A stretch of 64,000 bases of DNA from Winogradskyella aurantia (lineage in GTDB: Bacteria > Bacteroidota > Bacteroidia > Flavobacteriales > Flavobacteriaceae). The notes under the pieces were generated by a model that made no database searches, was not told the origin of the DNA, and worked only from the letters and a program-made list of their open reading frames with translations. Each line of letters opens with the position of its first letter. Position 1 is the first letter of the stretch. The stretch covers positions 1 through 64,000 of the forward strand of contig NZ_NGJN01000007.1 of NCBI RefSeq assembly GCF_002266855.1, in the 5' to 3' direction. Both the position numbers and the translations under genes were made by a program. Of this stretch, positions 55,875 to 64,000 are shown one piece after another.

Positions 55875-55895
55875 ATCCTGAAGTAAGCTCAGGTT
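55875..55895 (+). repeat. ATCCTGAA/TTCAGGAT hairpin, worn copy
   Basis: ATCCTGAAGTAAGCTCAGGT, then T, matches the hairpin at 44252-44272 with two changes. It lies in the 55-base gap between paaD and the VOC gene. Confidence 0.55.
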
Positions 55896-55907
55896 GATAA
55901 TTACTTA

Positions 55908-56411
55908 CTATTTCAAACATTTAAAATAATCAAAAGGTTCTTGGCAATCATCACACTGAAATTGTGCTTTGCAAGCTGTTGACCCAAATTGGCTGACCAT
56001 TCTTGTATTATGGGATCCACACTGCGGGCATTTCACCAGTCGTTTTCCATGTAACAAAACCCCTTTATCTGCTTCAGCCCCTAAGGGTGCAGCAATACCA
56101 TAATCTTCAAGTGCCTTTCGTCCTTTAGCTGTTATCCAATCCGTGGTCCACGCCGGAGAAAGTATAAGCTCCACTTCAGAGGTGTATCCCTGCTCGTCTA
56201 AAGCTTTCTTAATATCATCCCCTATAACATCCATTGCCGGACAACCGCTATATGTGGGTGTTATTTTAACGTGAACATGGTCGTCTTTTAAGGTTGCCGA
56301 ACGAACTACGCCCATTTCTAAAATAGAAAGTACCGGAATTTCTGGGTCCGATACTTTTTCTAGAATTGGAAACAACACCTCATCTATATGTACGCCTTGC
56401 TCTACTGTCAT
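55908..56411 (-). CDS. paaD: Phenylacetyl-CoA epoxidase assembly subunit PaaD
   Basis: 167 residues. An MIP18/DUF59 domain (about 10-95, ISDPEIPVLSILEMGVVR-type start) precedes a C-terminal zinc-ribbon-like cysteine cluster (KCPQCGSHNTR, STACKAQFQCDDCQEPF). PaaD assists iron-sulfur or diiron loading of the epoxidase. It is 1 base from paaC. Confidence 0.94.
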   Translation of the reverse strand: MTVEQGVHIDEVLFPILEKVSDPEIPVLSILEMGVVRSATLKDDHVHVKITPTYSGCPAMDVIGDDIKKALDEQGYTSEVELILSPAWTTDWITAKGRKALEDYGIAAPLGAEADKGVLLHGKRLVKCPQCGSHNTRMVSQFGSTACKAQFQCDDCQEPFDYFKCLK

Positions 56412-56412
56412 A

Positions 56413-57168
56413 TCACCAAGTCATATTAGGATATGTACGCTGCATATACTGCATATCGCTTAAGATATAACCCATGTGCTCCGTATGAATACCTTTTTTA
56501 CCACCTTCTTGAAACCATTTTGATTCAGGGATGTCGAGTTTAGCCAAATCTAGAATCGCACTCACACGTTCATAATAAGAGGTCTTTAACTCTTTTACGT
56601 CAACACCGATACCTTGAGCTATCATTGCCTCATCTGATGCTGTCGTATGAAATAATTCATCCGTATATCGCCACAAATCATTTATAGCATCTTGCATACG
56701 TGTTTTGCTTTCATCGGTCCCATCCCCTAATCGTTTGACCCAATCGGATGAAAAACGTTGATGATAACTTACTTCCTTAATAGATTTATGAGCAATGGCG
56801 GAAAGATTAACGTCCTTACTGTGTTGCAATTTTTCTAACAATAAATAGTGATACACATCGAATAAAAATTGTTTCCCAATGGTATGGGCAAAATCAATAT
56901 TTGGTTGTTCTACCAACAACACATTAACATATTGCCGCTCTGTTCTTAAAAAAGCGATAGTATCTTCTGTGGCATCTTCACCTTTTAACTTGGCCGCGTA
57001 TTGAAAATAACTCCTTGTTTGTCCCAATAAATCTAGAGAAATATTGGTGCAAGCAATATCTGTTTCTAAACTTGGGCCATGACCGCATAACTCTCCAAGT
57101 CGCTGACCTAAAATAAGTGTATTATCAGCAATACCTAATATATAATTGTATAAGTCCTTATTCTTCAT
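56413..57168 (-). CDS. paaC: Phenylacetyl-CoA epoxidase structural subunit PaaC
   Basis: 251 residues of the ferritin-like fold; the N-terminal ILGIADNTLILGQRLGELCG and the LGQTRSYFQYAAKLKG, RTERQYVNVLLVEQPN and GKKGIHTEHMGYILSDMQYM segments match PaaC. It pairs with PaaA in the multicomponent epoxidase. Its start overlaps the paaB stop by one base. Confidence 0.95.
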   Translation of the reverse strand: MKNKDLYNYILGIADNTLILGQRLGELCGHGPSLETDIACTNISLDLLGQTRSYFQYAAKLKGEDATEDTIAFLRTERQYVNVLLVEQPNIDFAHTIGKQFLFDVYHYLLLEKLQHSKDVNLSAIAHKSIKEVSYHQRFSSDWVKRLGDGTDESKTRMQDAINDLWRYTDELFHTTASDEAMIAQGIGVDVKELKTSYYERVSAILDLAKLDIPESKWFQEGGKKGIHTEHMGYILSDMQYMQRTYPNMTW

Positions 57169-57452
57169 TACATGTGCTTTATTTCGTCAGGAATATCATA
57201 AAATGTTGGATGGCGATACACTTTATCTTGTGCAGGCTCAAACAATTCGCCATTATGTTCTGGATTAGAGGCTGTAATATATTTTGACTCCACGACCCAA
57301 ATACTGACACCCTCATTGCGCCTAGTATACACATCCCTGGCATTTTCTAATGCCATTTCAGCATCCGCGGCGTGCAAACTTCCGAAATGCCGGTGTTCTA
57401 ATCCATTTTTACTTCTTACGAAGATTTCCCAAAGTGGCCAATTCTTACTCAT
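57168..57452 (-). CDS. paaB: Phenylacetyl-CoA epoxidase subunit PaaB
   Basis: 94 residues, full size for the small PaaB subunit. The pattern WPLWEIFVRSKNGLEHRHFG, DAEMALENARDVYTRR and SIWVVESKYI is diagnostic. TAATG-type overlaps join it to paaA and paaC. Confidence 0.95.
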   Translation of the reverse strand: MSKNWPLWEIFVRSKNGLEHRHFGSLHAADAEMALENARDVYTRRNEGVSIWVVESKYITASNPEHNGELFEPAQDKVYRHPTFYDIPDEIKHM

Positions 57453-58408
57453 TAGATGGCTTGTTTAGATTTATACTCCTTTTGTTTTTCTGCATATGCT
57501 ATGGCCGCATCCCTCACCCAGGCTCCATTTTCCCAAGCAGATACTCTGGCATTCATCCGTTCTTTATTCATTGGTCCATGGCCTTTTACCACCTGCCAGA
57601 ACTCATCCCAGTCTATTTCTCCAAAATCATAGGACTGACGTTCTTCATTCCATTTTAAATCTGGGTCTGGAATCGTTAGCCCTATTAATTCTGCCTGCGG
57701 AACAGTTTGGTCAATAAATTGTTGGCGTAACTCATCATTGGTCTTGCGCTTTAACTTCCATTTCATGGATTGAGCTGTATGAACTGATTCTGCATCTGTT
57801 GGACCGAACATCATTAATGATGGCCACCACCAGCGATTTAAAGCATCTTGAGCCATGTCTTTCTGTTCAGGCGTTCCTTTAGCCAAAGTCATCATAATCT
57901 CATAGCCCTGTCTTTGGTGAAAACTTTCTTCCTTACACACACGCACCATAGCCCTTGCATAAGGCCCATAAGATGTATTACATAATGGCACTTGGTTTAT
58001 AATAGCAGCACCATCTACCAACCAGCCAATGGCACCCATATCTGCCCAAGTAATTGTAGGGTAATTGAAAATACTTGAATACTTGGCTTTACCGGTATGA
58101 AGCTGTTCGTATAATTCCTCTCTTGAAATACCAAGGGTTTCACAGGCGCTATATAAATAAAGTCCATGACCGGCTTCATCCTGCACCTTTGCCAATAAGG
58201 CCACCTTGCGACGCAAAGAAGGTGCTCTGGTTATCCAATTCCCTTCTGGTAACATTCCCACAATCTCTGAATGGGCATGTTGTGAAATCTGCCTTATATG
58301 GGTTTGACGGTATTTTTCCGGCATCCAATCTTTAGGCTCGATTTTTTCATCCCTAAGAATTCTGTCTTCAAATTGTTTCTCTAGACTCTTAATTTTTTCT
58401 TCACTCAT
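57452..58408 (-). CDS. paaA: Phenylacetyl-CoA epoxidase catalytic subunit PaaA
   Basis: 318 residues. Diiron ligands are in [11 protein letters not shown] (ExxH) and [11 protein letters not shown] (ExxH). Other family segments are [20 protein letters not shown] and [13 protein letters not shown]. It oxidises the aromatic ring of phenylacetyl-CoA to the 1,2-epoxide with electrons from PaaE. First of the tightly packed ABCD block. Confidence 0.97.
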   Translation of the reverse strand: MSEEKIKSLEKQFEDRILRDEKIEPKDWMPEKYRQTHIRQISQHAHSEIVGMLPEGNWITRAPSLRRKVALLAKVQDEAGHGLYLYSACETLGISREELYEQLHTGKAKYSSIFNYPTITWADMGAIGWLVDGAAIINQVPLCNTSYGPYARAMVRVCKEESFHQRQGYEIMMTLAKGTPEQKDMAQDALNRWWWPSLMMFGPTDAESVHTAQSMKWKLKRKTNDELRQQFIDQTVPQAELIGLTIPDPDLKWNEERQSYDFGEIDWDEFWQVVKGHGPMNKERMNARVSAWENGAWVRDAAIAYAEKQKEYKSKQAI

Positions 58409-58470
58409 AGTTTTTGGCTTTTAGCTATTTACGTTTAGCTTATAACACTTTATTTTCCTTTTTCAATTTT

Positions 58471-59544
58471 TTAAACATCAAAATCAACCACTACTTTTTC
58501 GGTGGTTGGCACGGCTTGGCAACTCAATACTAAATTTTGGGCCACCTCATCTGCTTCCAAGGCGTAATTAACTTTCATCTCTACATCACCTTCTACTATC
58601 CTACACTTGCATGTGCTACACACACCACCCTTACAGGCGAAAGGCAAGTCAGCGCCAGCATTAAGTGCAGCATCAAGGATATTATCATAATCCTTTGTCA
58701 TGGTGAATAAAAACTCCTTACCTCCATCTATCACGGTTACTTCAACACCTTCAACATTCTGTTTTGCCAAACGCTCTTGACGCTTTATATCTTCTTCAGA
58801 TAATCCCGACACGAACAATTCGAAATGAATAAGCTCTTTTGGTAAACCAGCTTCAATTAAATAATCACTTACGTATTTTACCATTTGTTCGGGACCACAC
58901 AAAAACACCTCATTCGTGTCTGGAATATCAATAAAGGTTTTGGTTAAAACTTTCATTTTTTCGTCATCAAACCTTCCATTGAACAAGTCTATATCCCTTT
59001 TTTCTTTGGTTAGGAAATAATATATTTCCAAACGCCCAAAATAAGTGTTTCTCAGTTGTTCTAGCTCTTCTTTAAAGATAATAGATTTTGCCGTTTTATT
59101 GACATAAAAGAGCTTACAAGTTGATTTGGGCTCTGCCGCCAAGTGTGTTTTTATCATGGATAATACGGGTGTAATTCCACTACCAGCGGCAAAAAACAAG
59201 TAATTTTTTTCAGCATCAGGCCGCACATCAACACCAAAGGTTCCACTTGGTGGCATGATATCGAGCATTTCCCCCTTTTTAAGGTCTTTATTGACATAGG
59301 TTGAAAACTTTCCTCCTGGAATTTGCTTCACGGCAACACACCATTTATTTTCCAATGGACTTGAACACAACGAATAGGAACGCCTTAGGTCTTCGCCATT
59401 AATCATTTGCCTTAAGGTTAAATGCTGACCTTGATGAAACCCAAAATCAGATTTTAATTCTTCTGGGATAGCAAAGGTCAACACAGACGTATCATCCGTT
59501 TCCTTGTAAATATCCTGCAATTGTACTTTGTGAAACTCGGCCAT
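58471..59544 (-). CDS. paaE: Phenylacetyl-CoA epoxidase reductase subunit PaaE
   Basis: 357 residues. FAD-binding RRSYSLCSSP, NAD-binding FFAAGSGITPVLSMIKT and FLCGPEQMV in the ferredoxin-reductase part, and a C-terminal [2Fe-2S] ferredoxin (CKGGVCSTCKCRIVEGD with the final LSCQ cysteine). It feeds NADPH electrons to the PaaAC diiron site. First gene of the cluster after the TetR operator. Confidence 0.96.
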   Translation of the reverse strand: MAEFHKVQLQDIYKETDDTSVLTFAIPEELKSDFGFHQGQHLTLRQMINGEDLRRSYSLCSSPLENKWCVAVKQIPGGKFSTYVNKDLKKGEMLDIMPPSGTFGVDVRPDAEKNYLFFAAGSGITPVLSMIKTHLAAEPKSTCKLFYVNKTAKSIIFKEELEQLRNTYFGRLEIYYFLTKEKRDIDLFNGRFDDEKMKVLTKTFIDIPDTNEVFLCGPEQMVKYVSDYLIEAGLPKELIHFELFVSGLSEEDIKRQERLAKQNVEGVEVTVIDGGKEFLFTMTKDYDNILDAALNAGADLPFACKGGVCSTCKCRIVEGDVEMKVNYALEADEVAQNLVLSCQAVPTTEKVVVDFDV

Positions 59545-59612
59545 TAAAATTTCTGAAATTTAATCTCGTCCTTTTGTTTTAGTTTGATATCACCTTCAAA
59601 ACATCATCCTTG

Positions 59613-59644
59613 TTAAACTAACACTTGTTAGTTTAGAGAACAAA
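59613..59644 (-). promoter_or_regulatory. Promoter of the paa cluster
   Basis: On the minus strand TTTG (complement of 59641-59644), a 20-base spacer and TAGTTTAA (complement of 59613-59620) fit the -33/-7 pattern, with the last -7 bases off consensus. The palindromic operator lies between the two boxes, so repressor binding would block RNA polymerase. Confidence 0.55.
59614..59635. promoter_or_regulatory. TetR-type operator palindrome
   Basis: TAAACTAACA (59614-59623) and TGTTAGTTTA (59626-59635) are perfect inverted arms around CT. The size and position, between a TetR gene and the operon it probably controls and over the paaE promoter, are those of a TetR operator. Confidence 0.75.
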
Positions 59645-59664
59645 TTTACAAAAATAATTCTTAA

Positions 59665-60240
59665 CTAAGTGTTAATTCCTTCAATGAGAATCTTAGTTAA
59701 GCTGGCTGAAAGTTCATCCTCGCTGAGACGGTCTTTTTTCGGAATCCATAAATACAGGGTCCTTAATGTTGAAAGCATTGAGAATAAAATCACCTCTATA
59801 TCAACATTTTTTATCTCCTTGTTTTCAATACCGCGCTCAATAATATGTCTAAAATTAGCTTCGTAGTCATTTCGCAGTTGCAAGTAATATTCCAGCTTAT
59901 CTTCTAGGTGCATCCAATCAGAATTTAAGGCAGCGAGTCCGTCTGGATTGTGACAGGCAATCCTAACGTGTAATTGAATTAATGCCTTGAGCTGCTCGGT
60001 ACTTGATGCTTTTTGATTTTGAATTGAGGCCATTCCTAAAGTGAACTCCTCAGCTATTGTCAAAATAACATCTTGTAAAATAGCTTGCTTGGACTCAATA
60101 TGATTGTATAAACTTGCAGCTTTTATACCCATAGTTTTAGCTAAATCGCGCATGGTTACGGCGCTATAGCCTTTTTGTTTAAATAGTTTGGCCGCAATCC
60201 TTATTATTTCTTCCTTACGGGTTTCAGTTTTTGTACTCAT
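59665..60240 (-). CDS. TetR family regulator of the paa cluster
   Basis: 191 residues from the ATG at 60240. The N-terminal helix-turn-helix is KQKGYSAVTMRDLAKTMGIK with ASLYNHIESKQAIL; the ligand domain follows. It probably represses paaE and the genes after it and is released by phenylacetyl-CoA or a ring-cleavage CoA ester, as PaaR of other bacteria does (inference by position). It is on the same strand, 120 bases before paaE. Confidence 0.9.
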   Translation of the reverse strand: MSTKTETRKEEIIRIAAKLFKQKGYSAVTMRDLAKTMGIKAASLYNHIESKQAILQDVILTIAEEFTLGMASIQNQKASSTEQLKALIQLHVRIACHNPDGLAALNSDWMHLEDKLEYYLQLRNDYEANFRHIIERGIENKEIKNVDIEVILFSMLSTLRTLYLWIPKKDRLSEDELSASLTKILIEGINT

Positions 60241-60341
60241 CCATAACGAAAATAACAAGATTTTTATTAACTACGCGTTCTGTAACATTTGATACTTTAA
60301 CTTTCTATGGATTCATAGAAATTTGCTTAAAAAATAAATTT

Positions 60342-60647
60342 ATGGGAATATTAGATGTCATCTTTGGCAACTCTACAAATCAGCTTTTGGAATACCTCAA
60401 TAAAGGTGCTGCTATATTAGATGTTAGAACCGATGCCGAATATTACAGCAACCACATTGACAATGCCATTCATATACCTCTACAAGAACTGGAATACCGT
60501 GTTGATGAGGTAAAGAAATTGAAGAAGCCCGTTGTAGTATATTGTGCGAGTGGTATGCGTTCTGCTAATGCTTCAAGATTTTTAGTAGCCAATGGCATTG
60601 ATGCCATTAATGGCGGCGGAATAGCCAAAGTAAGGTCTGTGCTATAA
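60342..60647 (+). CDS. Rhodanese-like domain protein
   Basis: 101 residues from the ATG at 60342; a frame from 60231 has no domain support and overlaps the TetR start. Rhodanese features are AAILDVRTDAEYYSNHI and the active-site loop VVYCASGMRSANA with Cys68. A sulfur carrier or persulfide role is likely. The last 6 bases overlap the convergent DUF4230 gene. Confidence 0.9.
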   Translation: MGILDVIFGNSTNQLLEYLNKGAAILDVRTDAEYYSNHIDNAIHIPLQELEYRVDEVKKLKKPVVVYCASGMRSANASRFLVANGIDAINGGGIAKVRSVL

Positions 60648-61256
60648 CACTATACGTTCTAGATCGTCTTTATCTTTAATCACGGTGGCATTATATTTTA
60701 GCGTCCATCCTAGTGATTTTGTAAGGATAAAGAATTTGGACAGCTCACTGATAAGTCTATTTTCAGCATTGGATTTCAAGCTGGAGTTTTCTAACTTCTT
60801 TAATAGAGATGATTTAATAGTTTCTTTAATGCTATTATAATCATCTGCTTCAAAAGGGTTAAAAAAATCGGATTGGATGTCGTAATACTCCAAATCGGGA
60901 GCAATCGAAATTTCCTGCTCTGGTATTACCAAAATTTCAAGCGTCTTATTAACGTCATCGATTTTATATTCTAGTTGTTTTAGGTCGTAAGCAACGGTAA
61001 CCTTAGCGTTAACAACCACCAAAGCTTTCTTATCTGCAGTTACATAATTCCCAAAAATTTCCCTTGAGTTTTTATAATTAAAAACTTCCGTAAAGTGACC
61101 TTCAGAGACTACAAGCTTACTCACGTTTTTGACCTGTTCTTGAATTAAGCTCGAGCTCTCCTTAAGCATTGAAGCTTGTTCTTTTTTATCATCGCAATAC
61201 TTAAACGTAAATAAGATGATTAAAGTGATGAGTACACCAAATACTATTTTTCGCAT
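60642..61256 (-). CDS. DUF4230 family membrane-anchored protein
   Basis: 204 residues from the ATG at 61256. An N-terminal membrane helix (about 5-20, FGVLITLIILFTF) leads into the DUF4230 domain (about 40-200, with SKLVVSEGHFTEVFNYK and LEILVIPEQEISIAPDLEYYD). Function unknown; it is common in Bacteroidota. Confidence 0.8.
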   Translation of the reverse strand: MRKIVFGVLITLIILFTFKYCDDKKEQASMLKESSSLIQEQVKNVSKLVVSEGHFTEVFNYKNSREIFGNYVTADKKALVVVNAKVTVAYDLKQLEYKIDDVNKTLEILVIPEQEISIAPDLEYYDIQSDFFNPFEADDYNSIKETIKSSLLKKLENSSLKSNAENRLISELSKFFILTKSLGWTLKYNATVIKDKDDLERIVL

Positions 61257-61390
61257 ATCCGAATATAACAAAAAAAACATCAGCTCACTTCTGTTTTAAA
61301 AGTCTAGCCAATGTTTTGGTTTGTGATTAATAGCAGTACAAAAATAAATAAGCCGTAGAGGCTTATCATTAAGTAAATATTAAACTACGG

Positions 61391-61726
61391 TTACTTTTTG
61401 AGTTCTAGTTTGTCTGCAAAATAATCACAAAAATCTTTCATGGTCGCCGTCATTTTCTCATCTTGTGTAGCGCGCATAAATGTATCACTCATGGTGACTA
61501 AGGTTTGATGAAAAAATAATTTCATTTCATCCACAGGCATATCCTTAGTCCATAAATCTATTTTTAAGGTTTCCTGGGCTTTGCTATCCCATACTGAAAG
61601 CATCACGGCCTTTGCTTCCTCGTTAGTTATACCACCATCTTCAGCAGACCAATGGAGTTTCTCCGGAACTCTGTTTTCATCGAGTTCCACAATCAATTCA
61701 ATTTTTGATGTTATGGTATTAGCCAT
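61391..61726 (-). CDS. gldC: Gliding motility protein GldC
   Basis: 111 residues matching the GldC pattern: VELDENRVPEKLHWSAED, then EEAKAVMLSVWDSKAQETL and LFFHQTLVTMSDTFMRAT. It supports gliding and T9SS-related motility. The start overlaps the gldB stop by one base, the conserved gldBC arrangement. Confidence 0.95.
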   Translation of the reverse strand: MANTITSKIELIVELDENRVPEKLHWSAEDGGITNEEAKAVMLSVWDSKAQETLKIDLWTKDMPVDEMKLFFHQTLVTMSDTFMRATQDEKMTATMKDFCDYFADKLELKK

Positions 61727-62700
61727 TATTTTTTAGGTTTAAATTTTGATTTAATAAAAATTTCCTCTGGTTCTGTTGCCAAAATCTTGAACAGATCTTC
61801 ACCAGTTCGTTCGGCATAAGCTTTTACAATCTGCCAACCTATGTATTGACCTAGACGCCCTGGGGATTCATTGTCCAATTCGAGATAAAATTTAGAAAAA
61901 GGCGCATCTGCTATGAATCTATTCACGAGTTTTCCATCGGTGCTGTACAACAATTCGCGCTCAACAAAGTAACTCCAAATTGGATCCTCGTTGGCTTCCG
62001 CCCATTTTAATTGATCAGCCGTATAACCTATTTTTTCAAAATCTGTTTTAAACGGAATCATTACATCCTTAAAGTAGAGTAATTTACCCTGATAAATCAT
62101 TTCATCCAGAAATCTCTTTCTTTGAATTTGAGAAATATATTTTTTCGCATAACCTTCAGCAACATCAAGGACTATATTTTTTGGTTCCATATTAGCCGTA
62201 ATATACTTTGGAATGTTTTGGTAAAATCTGTGGTCTTGCCCTAAATAGTTGTCTAGTGCTATTAAAATAATGGTATCGGTAACGATAGTTTTGTCCCTGT
62301 AAGCGACATCGTTTGTTAAAGTGACAACTCTAGGCACAGCAAATGTTTTATCGTAAAACTTTAGGTGTTGAAATAATTGATTGAGCTCGGCTTTCGTTTT
62401 CGCAAAATTACTATACTCCTTACTCACCTCAGCAAGCAACTCATTTTGAAGCGAATCTGTTATTCGCTTTACCCATATGGAATCCGCAATATGCTTGGAA
62501 AATAAAAAGGGATAATCCATTTTGAGTTTTGGCAGGTCCTTTGGTGACGCGTTTTGGAATGCGCTATCAAAACGCTCTACCCCAAAGTTTACGTTAACTT
62601 TAGAAATTTCTTCTTCAATTTTGGAATCCTCATCACAAGACCAGCAAAACAGGCTAATGGCTAGCGCCAACATTATTCTCAAAGACGACATACAAAACAT
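61726..62700 (-). CDS. gldB: Gliding motility lipoprotein GldB
   Basis: 324 residues from the ATG at 62700; a second in-frame ATG at 62691 is equally possible, while earlier frames lack a signal peptide. Lipobox LFCWSC (Cys about 22). GldB segments include VNFGVERFDSAF, PFLFSKHIADSIWVKRITDS, EMIYQGKLLYFKDVMIPF and NESPGRLGQYIGWQIVKAY. It is required for gliding and surface colonisation. Divergent from nadE. Confidence 0.94.
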   Translation of the reverse strand: MFCMSSLRIMLALAISLFCWSCDEDSKIEEEISKVNVNFGVERFDSAFQNASPKDLPKLKMDYPFLFSKHIADSIWVKRITDSLQNELLAEVSKEYSNFAKTKAELNQLFQHLKFYDKTFAVPRVVTLTNDVAYRDKTIVTDTIILIALDNYLGQDHRFYQNIPKYITANMEPKNIVLDVAEGYAKKYISQIQRKRFLDEMIYQGKLLYFKDVMIPFKTDFEKIGYTADQLKWAEANEDPIWSYFVERELLYSTDGKLVNRFIADAPFSKFYLELDNESPGRLGQYIGWQIVKAYAERTGEDLFKILATEPEEIFIKSKFKPKK

Positions 62701-62773
62701 TTTTAATCCTAACACTATTCCGTTATTTTTGTTGTGCAAAGGTACACTTCTTTGCCTAAAATTTAAACACATT

Positions 62774-63562
62774 ATGCAAACGGAAAAGGTTGTTGACCAC
62801 ATTGTTAAATGGTTAAAGGATTATGCTATTAATGCAAAGGTAAAAGGTTTTGTCATTGGAATTTCTGGCGGAATTGATTCTGCGGTTACCTCGACGCTGT
62901 GTGCAAAAACCGGATTAGAGGTTTTATGTCTTGAAATGCCTATTCATCAATCAGAAAATCAGGTCTCCAGGGCACTAAACCATATAGAATGGCTGCAATC
63001 CAAATATCCACTAGTAAGGATGACTAAAGTTAATCTTACCCCTGTTTTTGACGGTTTGGTTGAAGTCCTACCAAAAGTTGAAAATGAAGAAAGTCGCTTT
63101 ATGTCCTTAGCCAATACACGCGCGCGACTACGAATGACATCGCTGTATTATTTTGCCGCATTGGAGAAACTTCTTGTCGCTGGGACCGGCAATAAAGTAG
63201 AGGACTTTGGTGTTGGCTTTTATACCAAGTACGGTGACGGTGGGGTAGATCTGAGCCCCATTGCCGATTTATTAAAATCTGAAGTCTATGAAGTTGCCAA
63301 ATATTTAGGTATCAATCAGGAAATTATCGTAGCACCACCAACCGATGGTCTTTGGGGAGACGATCGTACAGATGAAGATCAAATAGGAGCGTCTTATCCT
63401 GAATTGGAATGGGCCATGAAAATGAAAGATGAGGGCAAAACTGCAGACGATTTTACAGATAGGGAACGTGAGGTGTTTAACATCTTTATGAAGTTCCATA
63501 AGTCAAACAAACATAAGATGATTCCTATTCCAATTTGCGAAATTCCCAATAATTTTAAATAG
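62774..63562 (+). CDS. nadE: NH3-dependent NAD+ synthetase
   Basis: 262 residues from the ATG at 62774; the frame continues upstream but that part overlaps gldB. The PP-loop GISGGIDSAVTS, the SLANTRARLRMTSLYYFAA segment and GTGNKVEDFGVGFYTKYGDGG mark the ammonia-dependent NadE. It amidates deamido-NAD. There is no glutaminase domain. The gldB-nadE neighbourhood is usual in Flavobacteriaceae. Confidence 0.96.
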   Translation: MQTEKVVDHIVKWLKDYAINAKVKGFVIGISGGIDSAVTSTLCAKTGLEVLCLEMPIHQSENQVSRALNHIEWLQSKYPLVRMTKVNLTPVFDGLVEVLPKVENEESRFMSLANTRARLRMTSLYYFAALEKLLVAGTGNKVEDFGVGFYTKYGDGGVDLSPIADLLKSEVYEVAKYLGINQEIIVAPPTDGLWGDDRTDEDQIGASYPELEWAMKMKDEGKTADDFTDREREVFNIFMKFHKSNKHKMIPIPICEIPNNFK

Positions 63563-63695
63563 TTGTTGTTTTTTATGAAAAAATAAAGCCAAACTGTTAA
63601 ATTTTTAATTATTTTTGTTTAACGCGTTTCCTAAACTCGCTATACTTAACTTCAGTTATTCGATTTTTAACCCTAACTAAACAAAATCAAATATC

Positions 63696-64000
63696 ATGAT
63701 AAAATTATTGATTGTCGATAGTCATCCTATTGTAAGGACCGGACTAGAGCTCTATTTTAATAACAAGCCTGACATCAACGTTGTTGGAAGCCTAGGAAGC
63801 GGCATTGAGATATTTGATTTTATTCGTCGCAACCCCGTAGATGTTATTATCTCTGAGATAGATTTACCTGAACTCAACGGTATAACAGCACTTCGTGCAA
63901 TAAAAAAAGAAAACAAAAATATAAAAGTCCTTATGTTCAGCCACCAACCAGAGGAAATCTATGCCATAAGTACTATAAAGGCTGGCGCTTCAGGTTACCT
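63696..64000 (+). CDS. Response regulator receiver domain lacking the phosphoacceptor aspartate (partial)
   Basis: The window ends in the receiver domain (first 101 residues visible), so the likely LuxR-type DNA-binding end is not seen. The fold is clear from LLIVDSHPIVRTGLELYF and STIKAGASGYL. At the phosphoacceptor position the sequence DVIISEIDLPELNG has Glu where Asp is normal, and the acidic pair near the start is Asp-Ser (VDSHP) not Asp-Asp. It is therefore a pseudo-receiver, probably phosphate-independent. Confidence 0.85.
   Translation, partial: MIKLLIVDSHPIVRTGLELYFNNKPDINVVGSLGSGIEIFDFIRRNPVDVIISEIDLPELNGITALRAIKKENKNIKVLMFSHQPEEIYAISTIKAGASGY

Noticed and set aside
60231..60341. 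Upstream extension of the rhodanese gene
   Set aside because: It overlaps the start of the TetR gene and encodes no part of a rhodanese domain.
62522..62773. N-terminal extension of NadE
   Set aside because: It overlaps gldB on the other strand and is not part of the NadE family; the ATG at 62774 begins the usual sequence.
1..64000. CRISPR arrays, prophage, toxin-antitoxin or complete insertion sequences
   Set aside because: No regularly spaced repeats, cas genes, phage genes or transposase frames were seen on either strand.

Overview
The window is an AT-rich chromosomal segment of a Flavobacteriaceae bacterium (phylum Bacteroidota). The evidence is direct: SusC/SusD outer-membrane proteins, two proteins with type IX secretion C-terminal sorting domains, the gliding genes gldB and gldC, promoter-like boxes of the TTG/TAnnTTTG type, a flavobacterial-style fused 2-oxoacid dehydrogenase E1 and no Shine-Dalgarno signal that I could see. 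I found no rRNA gene, tRNA gene, CRISPR array, complete insertion sequence or prophage. The left edge does carry what looks like an rRNA-type promoter reading out of the window.

Layout. 0-10 kb (minus strand): a porin-like protein, a T9SS-secreted subtilisin, and a lipoprotein-SusD-SusC uptake operon. 10-35.5 kb: mostly housekeeping and envelope genes in both orientations. These include rnhB, OmpA and ndpA proteins, lipB, a Pmp3-type mini-protein, a membrane-anchored LuxR regulator, a thioredoxin-like protein, lysS, a diheme cytochrome, a zinc metalloprotease, tandem hydrolases, hemL, a LysM glucosaminidase, an ACC-deaminase-like enzyme and a giant T9SS adhesin-like protein. 35.5-40.9 kb: urocanase, a GW-repeat lipoprotein, a SulP transporter and a cold-shock protein. 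40.9-46.2 kb: branched-chain amino acid catabolism (fused E1, BCAT, E2) with a divergent Lrp-type regulator. 46.2-60.2 kb: a nearly complete phenylacetate (paa) degradation cluster, paaEABCD-VOC-paaG-[DUF559::dehydratase]-paaH-paaI-paaJ-paaZ-paaF-paaY, downstream of a TetR regulator with a palindromic operator in the paaE promoter. No phenylacetate-CoA ligase (paaK) is present in the window. 60.2-64 kb: rhodanese, a DUF4230 protein, gldC, gldB, nadE and the start of an atypical response regulator.

The most unusual structure is at 54.17-54.59 kb. A small DUF559 (Vsr-like) endonuclease module is bounded by perfect 30-bp inverted copies of a palindromic repeat. It is read in frame through the inner repeat copy into a PLP threonine/serine dehydratase that has no start codon of its own. 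Further copies of this repeat lie at 54.67, 50.2 (split by other sequence), 43.0 and 14.8 kb. Other hairpin families fill the gaps of the paa cluster, and one appears to have been absorbed into the paaH coding sequence. Together these suggest a short selfish or domesticated nuclease-plus-repeat element, loosely comparable to REP/RAYT systems; this is inference and needs comparative data.
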